From positions 61,282-83,703 of the forward strand of contig DJVL01000021.1 in the NCBI GenBank assembly GCA_002440845.1: a stretch of DNA of 22,422 nt, given 5' to 3'. This document shows positions 1 to 6,231 of the stretch, one piece after another (within the stretch, counting starts at the first letter, position 1; each line of letters opens with the position of its first letter). Both the position numbers and the translations under genes were made by a program. Source of the DNA: Patescibacteria group bacterium UBA6257 (GTDB lineage Bacteria > Patescibacteriota > Minisyncoccia > UBA6257). The notes beneath the pieces were generated by a model that did not search any database, was not told the DNA's origin, and saw only the letters and a program-made list of their open reading frames with translations.

Positions 1-22
1 ATTAATTTTAAATTTTAAATTT

Positions 23-604
23 TTAAGATTTTTGATTTCTTTCTTTAACCACCACGACTCTTGCCGGACGAACGATTTTATTCTTCAAAAGATAGCCTTT
101 TTCTAAAACCTCTAAAATAGTATGGGGAGGTAATTTTTCGTCTTCTGCTTCAGTTACCGCTTCATGAAAAGCAAAATCAAAAACATCTCCTTTTTTAACC
201 TTTATTTCTTCTACCCCTTCTTTACGCAAAATATCTTCTAACTGGCTTTTTATCAGGCAGATGCCTTTTAAGTATTTACTGTCCTTTTCATCTTCTTTGT
301 TAAAACTTTGAATAGCCAAATCAAAACTATCTATAACCGGAATTAATTCTTTTATAATCCTTTCGTTGGAAAATCTTATTACTTCATTAAATCTCTCCCG
401 TTCTTCTTTTTTATAGTTAGCGAAGTTAGCTCTTTCTCTCTGCCAGCCCTCCAAATATTCCGCTCTTTCTTTTTTTATTTGCTCTAAGGTTTTTTCTGAA
501 GTTCCTTTTTGGCTGGAAATTTTTTCTTTTTCTCCGTCATTTTCACCGCTAACTTCTTCTTGAAAATTTTTAATCTTGTCTTGATTACTTGTTTCTTCGT
601 CCAT
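23..604 (-). CDS. grpE: GrpE nucleotide exchange factor
   Basis: GrpE is the cytosolic nucleotide-exchange factor that releases ADP from DnaK in the Hsp70 cycle. The protein has 193 residues, a normal length for the family. The first ~45 residues are charged and probably disordered. Residues ~45-100 form a Lys/Glu-rich helical stretch expected to be the dimerising coiled coil, followed by the motif VIDSFDLAIQSF. The C-terminal beta domain is clear: VEEIKVKKGDVFDFAFHEAV, then the signature ending GYLLKNKIVRPARVVVVK. The gene lies 98 bp downstream of hrcA on the same strand, the classic hrcA-grpE order; dnaK would be expected beyond the left edge but cannot be seen. No strong Shine-Dalgarno site precedes the ATG. 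Identification is secure from the C-terminal signature. Confidence 0.95.
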   Translation of the reverse strand: MDEETSNQDKIKNFQEEVSGENDGEKEKISSQKGTSEKTLEQIKKERAEYLEGWQRERANFANYKKEERERFNEVIRFSNERIIKELIPVIDSFDLAIQSFNKEDEKDSKYLKGICLIKSQLEDILRKEGVEEIKVKKGDVFDFAFHEAVTEAEDEKLPPHTILEVLEKGYLLKNKIVRPARVVVVKERNQKS

Positions 605-702
605 AAATAATAAATTTTTAATTTTACTACAGGTAATCTTAAAAGGAGAACAAAACTTAATTGATTTATTGAGCTTAGAATTATCTTCTTTTAATCTTTT
701 CT
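605..702 (-). other. hrcA-grpE intergenic gap
   Basis: This is 98 bp of AT-rich spacer. On the minus strand a TAAAAT hexamer lies about 20 bp upstream of the grpE ATG, but no convincing -35 box accompanies it. I found no second CIRCE-like inverted repeat here. grpE is therefore most simply co-transcribed with hrcA. Confidence 0.4.
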
Positions 703-1452
703 TTAAATCATCTCCGCTATCGTATCAAGAAGAACAAGATTCCTGTCATAAGACATCCTTTTAGGGCCTAAAATTCCTAATACATATTTTTTATCCAGCG
801 TTTCTGTCATTAAAGAGCTAAAATCGTCGTCTTTAATAAAAGGATTTTCTTTGCCTATCAGAATTAAGGGACTTTTTTTGATGCTGATTTTTTTTAATTT
901 CTCGTCAAGGTTATCCCAAGCTTCAACTATTTTTTTTATAGTCATTAAAACATCATCAGCCTTTTCCTCATAATTATCAATGAGTGCCCGGGAAAAAACA
1001 TATTTTAGTCCCTTTTTCACGACCTCTCCTTTATCCGTTAAATAACAGAAACCAAAAGAATAACTCTCTTTAGCCAAAATCTCCAAAAGTTTTTCTAATT
1101 CCTCCGGCTTTACCGATTTTCGGATTTTTTTATTCAAGCTTTCCTTTAAATCTCTTACTTCTTCTTTATGCCCGTCAAATACAGCATTGACAATATTATC
1201 CCTAAAAAATTTCCAAGCTTTATTGGTGGGCACCCTTCCGCTTGAAGCATAGAGTTTGTGCAAATAACCATCCTGAGTTAACTTTAAAAAATCGTTTCTG
1301 ATGGTTGCCGAGCTTACGAAAATTTCATAATTAAAACAGATTGCTTTTGAAGATACCGGCTCACCGGTCTTGATATATTCTTCTACCACCGATTCTAAAA
1401 CCAATTTTTTTCTTTCTTCTTTTTCAAAAAAATCTAATAATTTTTTTATCAT
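703..1452 (-). CDS. hrcA: HrcA heat-shock repressor (short form)
   Basis: HrcA represses chaperone operons by binding CIRCE operators and is itself kept active by GroEL. The winged-helix N-terminus is recognisable: VVEEYIKTGEPVSSKAI, then SSATIRNDFLKLTQDGYL and the wing SSGRVPTNKAWKFFRD. A weaker GAF-like region follows and the protein ends LVLLDTIAEMI. I chose the ATG at 1452 (MIKKLLDFF), giving 249 residues. An in-frame ATG at 1536 would add 28 residues, but the promoter and CIRCE operator lie inside that extension, and a GGAAGG Shine-Dalgarno sits just before 1452. Family members are usually about 340 residues, so this is a shortened version, probably missing part of the inserted dimerisation domain. 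It heads the hrcA-grpE operon and is likely autoregulated. Confidence 0.9.
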   Translation of the reverse strand: MIKKLLDFFEKEERKKLVLESVVEEYIKTGEPVSSKAICFNYEIFVSSATIRNDFLKLTQDGYLHKLYASSGRVPTNKAWKFFRDNIVNAVFDGHKEEVRDLKESLNKKIRKSVKPEELEKLLEILAKESYSFGFCYLTDKGEVVKKGLKYVFSRALIDNYEEKADDVLMTIKKIVEAWDNLDEKLKKISIKKSPLILIGKENPFIKDDDFSSLMTETLDKKYVLGILGPKRMSYDRNLVLLDTIAEMI

Positions 1453-1465
1453 AGACCTTCCATTT

Positions 1466-1493
1466 ATTTTACTCATTAGCAAAGTAATGTCAA
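1466..1493 (-). promoter_or_regulatory. hrcA promoter
   Basis: On the minus strand there is a perfect -35 box TTGACA (1488-1493), a 16-bp spacer and a -10 box TAAAAT (1466-1471). Transcription should start near 1459, only ~7 nt before the ATG at 1452, so the leader would be very short and would cut into the GGAAGG site. The -35 box lies inside the spacer of the CIRCE-like operator, which fits repression by HrcA. Confidence 0.7.
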
Positions 1494-1502
1494 GAATGCT
1501 AA
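1476..1502. promoter_or_regulatory. Degenerate CIRCE operator (HrcA binding site)
   Basis: The plus strand reads TTAGCAAAG, nine bases, then GAATGCTAA. The CIRCE consensus is TTAGCACTC-N9-GAGTGCTAA. The right arm matches 8 of 9 bases and the left arm 6 of 9. The outer TTAGCA/TGCTAA are perfect inverted repeats and the N9 spacing is exact. It overlaps the hrcA -35 box, directly upstream of the gene for its cognate repressor. Confidence 0.75.
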
Positions 1503-1542
1503 ATCGCCCTTTTCTGGTTATTCCCAAGTTCTTCACTTTTTA

Positions 1543-1572
1543 TTGCCGTTTTTTGGCTTGACGTGGTAAAAT
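1543..1572 (+). promoter_or_regulatory. corA promoter
   Basis: A -35 box TTGCCG (1543-1548), an 18-bp spacer and a -10 box TAAAAT (1567-1572) preceded by TGG make an extended -10 promoter. Predicted transcription start is near 1579, leaving a leader of ~17 nt before the corA ATG. It is divergent from the hrcA promoter. Confidence 0.55.
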
Positions 1573-1596
1573 ATTTAAAACAATAAATTAAAGAAT

Positions 1597-2505
1597 ATGA
1601 AAAAAATCTTTGAGGGAAAAATCTCCTGGATTGACATCGTCTCCCCTGATAAGGAAGACCTTGATTATTTAAAAAATAATTTTCACCTCCATCCGCTTAT
1701 TATAGAAGAGCTAAAAAATACTTCCTATAGGACTAAAGCGGAGGTTTATGATGATTATGTTTTTTTGGTCCTCCATCTCCCCTCTTGGAACTTAGAAGAA
1801 AAAAACTCTTATCCTTGGGAAATAGATTTTATTCTGAAAAAAGATGCGATTATTACTGTCTGCTACAAAGAAAACGCCGAGATTAAGCAAGAATTAATGG
1901 AAAAAATTTATAATAAAGAATTTGAATCGCTGTATTTAAACGATTCGGTAAAATTGTTCCATTTTATCATTGAGAATTTCCTGAATTTTGCCCTTCGCCA
2001 AATTTCCCACATTCAGGAAAAAATAGACGCGGTGGAAAAAGAAATATTTAGGGGAAAACAGGAAAAAATTATTCCTGATATTGCTTTTATTAAAAGAGAC
2101 ATTATCAATTTTAGAAAAATTTTTCAATACCTGAAGGAAAATCTTCTGTCTCTTGAACGAAAAAGTTCATCTATCTTTGGCGAAGACAAAAAAGTTTATT
2201 TTGACGATTTAGTCGGCGAAAGTTCAAAAGTAGAAAATCTTATCAATGGTTTTAAAGACACCATAGATGCTTTGGAAAGCACCAACAATTCTCTCATTGA
2301 ACATAAAAACAATGTTTTAACAAAAATATACACTGTAATATCTTTTGTCACTTGGCCAACCCTCTTAATTGTAAGCATGTATCAAATGAATACCCGCTTT
2401 TTGCCCCTTACCGGCTTGCCTTATGATTTCTTTATTGTCATCGGTTTGGCTTTTACTCCTTCTGTCATTTTTTACCTTTATATGAAAGCCAAAAAAATCA
2501 TTTAA
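1597..2505 (+). CDS. corA: CorA-like Mg2+/divalent cation channel with a QMN signature
   Basis: CorA proteins are pentameric inner-membrane Mg2+ (or Co2+/Ni2+) channels. The 302-residue length fits. The N-terminal cytosolic alpha/beta domain (1-~125) starts ISWIDIVSPDKEDLDYL and has the typical HLHPLIIEEL. A long helical stalk follows (~125-240), then TM1 (~243-260) and TM2 (~277-296), ending in the basic tail KAKKII. The universally cited GMN filter motif after TM1 appears here as YQMN (Q263-M264-N265); the codon is CAA, so this is not a single-base miscall of a Gly codon. Topology and fold leave little doubt about the family, but the Gly-to-Gln change may alter ion selectivity or gating. 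A strong hairpin follows the stop codon. No clear Shine-Dalgarno site is present. Confidence 0.9.
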   Translation: MKKIFEGKISWIDIVSPDKEDLDYLKNNFHLHPLIIEELKNTSYRTKAEVYDDYVFLVLHLPSWNLEEKNSYPWEIDFILKKDAIITVCYKENAEIKQELMEKIYNKEFESLYLNDSVKLFHFIIENFLNFALRQISHIQEKIDAVEKEIFRGKQEKIIPDIAFIKRDIINFRKIFQYLKENLLSLERKSSSIFGEDKKVYFDDLVGESSKVENLINGFKDTIDALESTNNSLIEHKNNVLTKIYTVISFVTWPTLLIVSMYQMNTRFLPLTGLPYDFFIVIGLAFTPSVIFYLYMKAKKII

Positions 2506-2530
2506 TGTTTGGAAGCCGGACTTCCAAACA
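2506..2530. terminator. Perfect hairpin after corA
   Basis: TGTTTGGAAG and CTTCCAAACA form a perfect 10-bp stem around the loop CCGGA, starting immediately after the corA stop codon. There is no T-tract after it on the plus strand, so it is not a canonical intrinsic terminator. It may be an inefficient terminator or an mRNA 3'-end stabiliser between corA and cysS. Confidence 0.45.
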
Positions 2531-2543
2531 ACTACCGAACAAG

Positions 2544-2571
2544 TTGAAATTTTAAAATAAAAATTTATTAT
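2544..2571 (+). promoter_or_regulatory. Candidate cysS promoter
   Basis: A -35 box TTGAAA (2544-2549), a 16-bp spacer and a -10 box TATTAT (2566-2571). The -10 box ends only 4 nt before the cysS ATG, so the predicted start point falls on or inside the start codon. If real, cysS-dnaB mRNA would be leaderless. The region is AT-rich, so chance matches are possible. Confidence 0.4.
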
Positions 2572-2575
2572 TAGG

Positions 2576-4099
2576 ATGTTATTTCTTTATAATACCTTAA
2601 CGAGAAAAAAAGAAATTTTTAAACCTGTCAAAGACAAAAAAGCAGGAATTTATTCCTGCGGGCCGACTGTTTATTCTTCTGCTCATTTAGGCAATCTCCG
2701 CACCTATATTTTTTCCGATGTGCTCAAAAGGGTTTTGATTTATAAAGGTTATAAAGTAAAACAAGTAATGAATATCACCGACGTTGGCCATTTAACTTCT
2801 GACGCTGACACCGGCGAAGATAAAGTGGAAAAAGCCGCCAAAAAAGAAAAGAAAACCGCTTGGCAAATTGCGAAACATTACACAAAAATTTTTTTAAACG
2901 ACACTCGCAAATTAAATATCATCAAACCGGAAATTGTAGCCAAAGCTACTGACCAAATTAAAGAAGATATCCTGTTGATAAAAGCTTTGGAAGAAAAAGG
3001 TTTTACTTACAAAACTAAAGACGGCCTTTATTTTGACACTTCAAAGTTTAAGAATTATGGAGCATTAACCGGCCTGAGCTTTTCGGAACTTAAAAAAAAT
3101 CTCAAAGCGGGCAGTCGGGTGGAATTTTCTCCTGAGAAAAAAAACATCACTGATTTTTCGCTCTGGAAATTTTCTCCTCCGACGAAACAAAGACAGATGG
3201 AATGGGATTCTCCATGGGGCAAAGGGTTTCCGGGCTGGCATTTGGAATGCGCCGTAATTAATTTAAAATATTTAGGCAGGGCTTATAATCGCTCTGGCTT
3301 CTTTCCTGAAAAAGCCCAAACCATTGATATCCATACTGGCGGCAAAGACCATATCAATATTCATCATAGCAACGAAATTGCCCAAGCCGAAGCTGCCACA
3401 GGAAAAAAATTTGTCAATTTTTGGCTCCATGGAGAATTTCTTGTTTTCAAAAACTTAAGAATGGGAAAATCCGAAGGTAACGCCGTCTTAATAAAAGATT
3501 TGGAAGAAAAAAAATATCCGCCTCTGGCTTTTCGTTATTTGGTTTTAATGAACCACTACCGCAAACCCTTGGAATTCTCTTGGGAATCGCTTACTGGGGC
3601 AAAAAACGCTTTGGATAATCTCTATAATTTTGTTCTTGAATGCCAAGAAGACAAAAAAAACAAAAAAGCGAAAAAAACTTCAAAAACCTGCGCTTTTCTG
3701 ATAAAAAATTTAAAAAAAGATTTTGAAGCCGCAATTAACGATGACCTAAATACGCCTCAGGCGTTAGCGGTTTTATGGAATTTAATTAATAGTTATTCTG
3801 AAGCGAAAAAAAAATCCAACTGGCAGAAAAATATAAACCCGAAGGAAATTTATAAAACTATCCTCCAATTTGATAAAATTCTTGGTTTGAGATTAAATGA
3901 AGTCAAACCAATAAAACTGCCTCTGGAAATTAAAAAAATAATCAAGGAGAGAGAGATGCTAAGGAAAAATAAAGAATGGGAAAAAGCCGACCGTTTAAGA
4001 AAAGCCATAGAAAATAAAGACTTTTTTGTCCAAGATACGCCAGAAGGAACAAAAATAAGAATAAAAAATCCTTCAATAAGATTATGGCCGAAGAAATAA
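2576..4099 (+). CDS. cysS: Cysteinyl-tRNA synthetase
   Basis: CysRS is the class I synthetase that charges tRNA(Cys) in the cytosol. It starts MLFLYNTLTRKKEIFKP. The zinc/cysteine-binding Cys28 is in SCGPTVY, followed by the HIGH box as HLGN (residues 37-40). The other expected zinc ligands are visible: C225 in WHLECAVI, and H263 and E267 in HHSNE. The KMSKS loop is RMGKS (295-299) in LRMGKSEGN. The C-terminal helical anticodon region contains MLRKNKEWEKADRLRKAI. At 507 residues it is slightly longer than the E. coli enzyme (461), with the extra length largely in Lys-rich segments. Its last 16 bp overlap the start of dnaB, suggesting translational coupling. Confidence 0.97.
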   Translation: MLFLYNTLTRKKEIFKPVKDKKAGIYSCGPTVYSSAHLGNLRTYIFSDVLKRVLIYKGYKVKQVMNITDVGHLTSDADTGEDKVEKAAKKEKKTAWQIAKHYTKIFLNDTRKLNIIKPEIVAKATDQIKEDILLIKALEEKGFTYKTKDGLYFDTSKFKNYGALTGLSFSELKKNLKAGSRVEFSPEKKNITDFSLWKFSPPTKQRQMEWDSPWGKGFPGWHLECAVINLKYLGRAYNRSGFFPEKAQTIDIHTGGKDHINIHHSNEIAQAEAATGKKFVNFWLHGEFLVFKNLRMGKSEGNAVLIKDLEEKKYPPLAFRYLVLMNHYRKPLEFSWESLTGAKNALDNLYNFVLECQEDKKNKKAKKTSKTCAFLIKNLKKDFEAAINDDLNTPQALAVLWNLINSYSEAKKKSNWQKNINPKEIYKTILQFDKILGLRLNEVKPIKLPLEIKKIIKEREMLRKNKEWEKADRLRKAIENKDFFVQDTPEGTKIRIKNPSIRLWPKK

Positions 4100-5502
4100 G
4101 AGAAAACAAACAAAAAACCAATGAAATTGACAAGCTGCCGCCTCAAAATATAGAAGCAGAGGAATCAGTGCTTGGAGCTCTTATCATTGATAATAACGCT
4201 ATAACCAAAGTGGCGGATATCCTTTTCCCGGAAGATTTTTACCGGTCTCAACACAGCCGCCTCTATGAAACCATCCTTGATTTGTATAAAAAAAACGAAC
4301 CGATTGATGTTCTTTCCTTGTCAAACCGTTTAGAAGAAAAAAAACTTTTGGAGGAAACCGGCGGCATGAGTTTTTTGACAAATTTAGTCAATAAAACGCC
4401 TACCAGCGCCCATATTGTCCATTACGCAAAAATAGTTCATCAGAAAAAAGTGCTTCGCGACTTAATAGCGGCTTCTTATAAAATCGCTCAGCTTGGCTGG
4501 AACGAAGAAGAAGATGTCAATAACGTCTTAGACAATGCCGAACAAACCATTTTCTCTATTTCCCAGAAATCAATCAGCCATGAATTCACCACCCTCAAAA
4601 ACGAATTAATCAAAGCTTTTGAAAGAATTGACAATCTCCATAAGGGCGGCGACAAATTAAGAGGCGTATCCACGGGTTTTAACGAATTGGATTATTATCT
4701 GTCTGGTCTTCAAAAATCGGATTTAATTATTTTGGGAGCCCGGCCTTCTCTGGGAAAAACTTCATTGGCACTTGACATCGCCAGATATGCGGCAGTAAAA
4801 GAAAAACTGCCTGTGGGAATTTTTAGTTTAGAAATGTCTAAAGACCAATTAATAGACAGATTAATTGCCGCCGAATCTTCGGTTGATTTATGGAAAATTA
4901 GAACCGGCAAACTTTCCACCGAAGGCGAAATTAATGATTTCACTCTTATTCAAGATGCCTTATCAAGGTTGTCAGAAGCGCCAATCTTTATAGACGATGC
5001 CGCCTCGCCAACAGTTCTGCAAATAAGAACAATGGCCCGCCGGCTCCAAGCAGAAACCAATTTAAGTTTAATTGTTATAGATTACCTTCAACTGATAATG
5101 CCTACCGGAAATAAAGAAAGCTCTGTGCAGCAATTTTCTGAAATTTCCCGCTCCCTAAAAACTTTAGCCCGAGAATTAAATACTCCGGTTCTTGCTCTTT
5201 CTCAGCTTTCCCGAGCTGTGGAACAAAGGCCTTCCTCTATCCCCCGCCTTTCCGATTTGAGAGAAACCGGAAGCATAGAACAAGACGCCGATGTAGTGCT
5301 TTTTATTTACCGGGAAGATAAATATAATGATGACCCGGAAAAAAAGAACATTGCCGACATTATTATTGCCAAACACAGAAACGGACCTATCGGCAAAGTC
5401 TCGCTTTATTTTAACGAACAACTGGCCAGCTTCCGCAGCTTGGAAAAAGAAGAAAATATCTTTAATGATTTAGAAGAATTTGAAGAAGGAGAAACAGGAT
5501 AA
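4084..5502 (+). CDS. dnaB: Replicative DNA helicase DnaB
   Basis: DnaB is the hexameric helicase that unwinds DNA at the fork and recruits primase. The N-terminal helical domain begins PQNIEAEESVLGALIIDNNA (~20-38). The RecA-like motor has Walker A GARPSLGKT (218-226), the H1a motif SLEMSKDQL (248-256), Walker B LIVIDYLQL (329-337), then ALSQLSRAVEQRP and LRETGSIEQDADVV. The arginine finger region FIYRED is at ~408-413. At 472 residues it is full length with no intein, although dnaB is a frequent intein host. The start codon lies 16 bp inside cysS, with no separate Shine-Dalgarno site, so expression probably depends on cysS translation. The tail after ~455 is acidic. Confidence 0.97.
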   Translation: MAEEIRENKQKTNEIDKLPPQNIEAEESVLGALIIDNNAITKVADILFPEDFYRSQHSRLYETILDLYKKNEPIDVLSLSNRLEEKKLLEETGGMSFLTNLVNKTPTSAHIVHYAKIVHQKKVLRDLIAASYKIAQLGWNEEEDVNNVLDNAEQTIFSISQKSISHEFTTLKNELIKAFERIDNLHKGGDKLRGVSTGFNELDYYLSGLQKSDLIILGARPSLGKTSLALDIARYAAVKEKLPVGIFSLEMSKDQLIDRLIAAESSVDLWKIRTGKLSTEGEINDFTLIQDALSRLSEAPIFIDDAASPTVLQIRTMARRLQAETNLSLIVIDYLQLIMPTGNKESSVQQFSEISRSLKTLARELNTPVLALSQLSRAVEQRPSSIPRLSDLRETGSIEQDADVVLFIYREDKYNDDPEKKNIADIIIAKHRNGPIGKVSLYFNEQLASFRSLEKEENIFNDLEEFEEGETG

Positions 5503-5555
5503 AAACTCAAAATTGAATAAAAATAAGAGGTACATAGAAATACATTGAGACACAT

Positions 5556-5583
5556 TACAAATTTAAAATTAAATTATTATTAT
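5556..5583 (+). promoter_or_regulatory. Candidate recR promoter (weak)
   Basis: The 83-bp dnaB-recR gap is extremely AT-rich. The best candidate is TTACAA (5555-5560), 17 bp, TATTAT (5578-5583), ending 2 nt before the recR ATG. This would again give a leaderless transcript. The -35 match is poor and the composition makes chance matches likely. Confidence 0.25.
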
Positions 5584-5585
5584 AT

Positions 5586-6221
5586 ATGGAGCTTCCCAAA
5601 CCAATAAAAGAATTTATAGAGTTTATTTCGCAGTTTCCGGGCATTGGGTCCCGGCAGGCAACCAGATTGGCTTTTTGGCTTCTTCATCAGGAAAAAGAAA
5701 AAAAGAAAAAATTTTTAACCATCTCCCAGCATCTTTTAATCAATACCCAAATTTGCCCCAATTGTTTTTTTGTTTCTGAAAGGAAAAAAGAAAAAAGCCA
5801 AACTAAAAGCTTATGCGAAATTTGCTCTGACCGGAGAAGAAATCCTTCCCTTATCTGTGTAGTAGAAAAAGAAACAGACCTTTTAACTATAGAAAAGACC
5901 AATAAATATAAAGGCCTTTATCATATTTTAGGCGGTTTGATTTCAAAAATTGATGAAAATAAAAAACAGGCCTTAACTATCAATCAGCTTATTCTGAGAA
6001 TAAAAAAATCAAGTCATTCTAGCCAGCCGGTAAAAGAAGTAATTTTAGCCCTCAACCCAACCTCCGAAGGTAATCTCACCAGCTATCTTCTGGAAAAAGA
6101 AATAAATAAATTAAATCTTAATATAAAAATAACCAAATTAGGCCGCGGTTTGCCTCAGGGCAGCGAAGTTGAGTTTTCTGATTCGGAAACTTTAATTAAT
6201 GCCCTTTTAGGAAGGAAATGA
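5586..6221 (+). CDS. recR: Recombination mediator RecR
   Basis: RecR works with RecO (and RecF) to load RecA at single-strand gaps. It is 211 residues, near the usual ~200. The N-terminal helix-hairpin-helix is FPGIGSRQATRLAFWLL (~17-33). The zinc finger has four cysteines, CPNC then CEIC, separated by a lysine-rich loop of about 20 residues. The Toprim domain follows: ICVVEKETDLL, GLYHILGGLIS and ILALNPTSEGN. The end, LGRGLPQGSEVEFSDSETL then INALLGR, is diagnostic. In the Toprim loop the common LSPLDG sequence is replaced by ISKIDEN, a mild divergence. The gene is read towards aspS and their stop codons are only 10 bp apart with no hairpin between them. Confidence 0.96.
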   Translation: MELPKPIKEFIEFISQFPGIGSRQATRLAFWLLHQEKEKKKKFLTISQHLLINTQICPNCFFVSERKKEKSQTKSLCEICSDRRRNPSLICVVEKETDLLTIEKTNKYKGLYHILGGLISKIDENKKQALTINQLILRIKKSSHSSQPVKEVILALNPTSEGNLTSYLLEKEINKLNLNIKITKLGRGLPQGSEVEFSDSETLINALLGRK

Positions 6222-6231
6222 GAATAAAGAA

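Noticed and set aside
605..702. Second CIRCE or separate grpE promoter
   Set aside because: No inverted repeat with N9 spacing, and the lone TAAAAT has no acceptable -35 partner.
1453..1536. N-terminal extension of HrcA from an ATG at 1536
   Set aside because: The extension contains the CIRCE-like operator and the promoter, and the conserved domain starts after the ATG at 1452, which has a GGAAGG site.
1370..1561. Plus-strand 63-codon ORF opposite the hrcA start
   Set aside because: It is antisense to the HrcA helix-turn-helix region and the CIRCE site and has no recognisable features.
5586..6221. UGA recoding to Gly, as in some Patescibacteria
   Set aside because: recR, comEC and pth end at TGA at the normal family length, and Gly positions use GGN codons.
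6222..6231. Bidirectional terminator between recR and aspS
   Set aside because: The gap is only 10 bp and shows no hairpin or flanking T-tracts.
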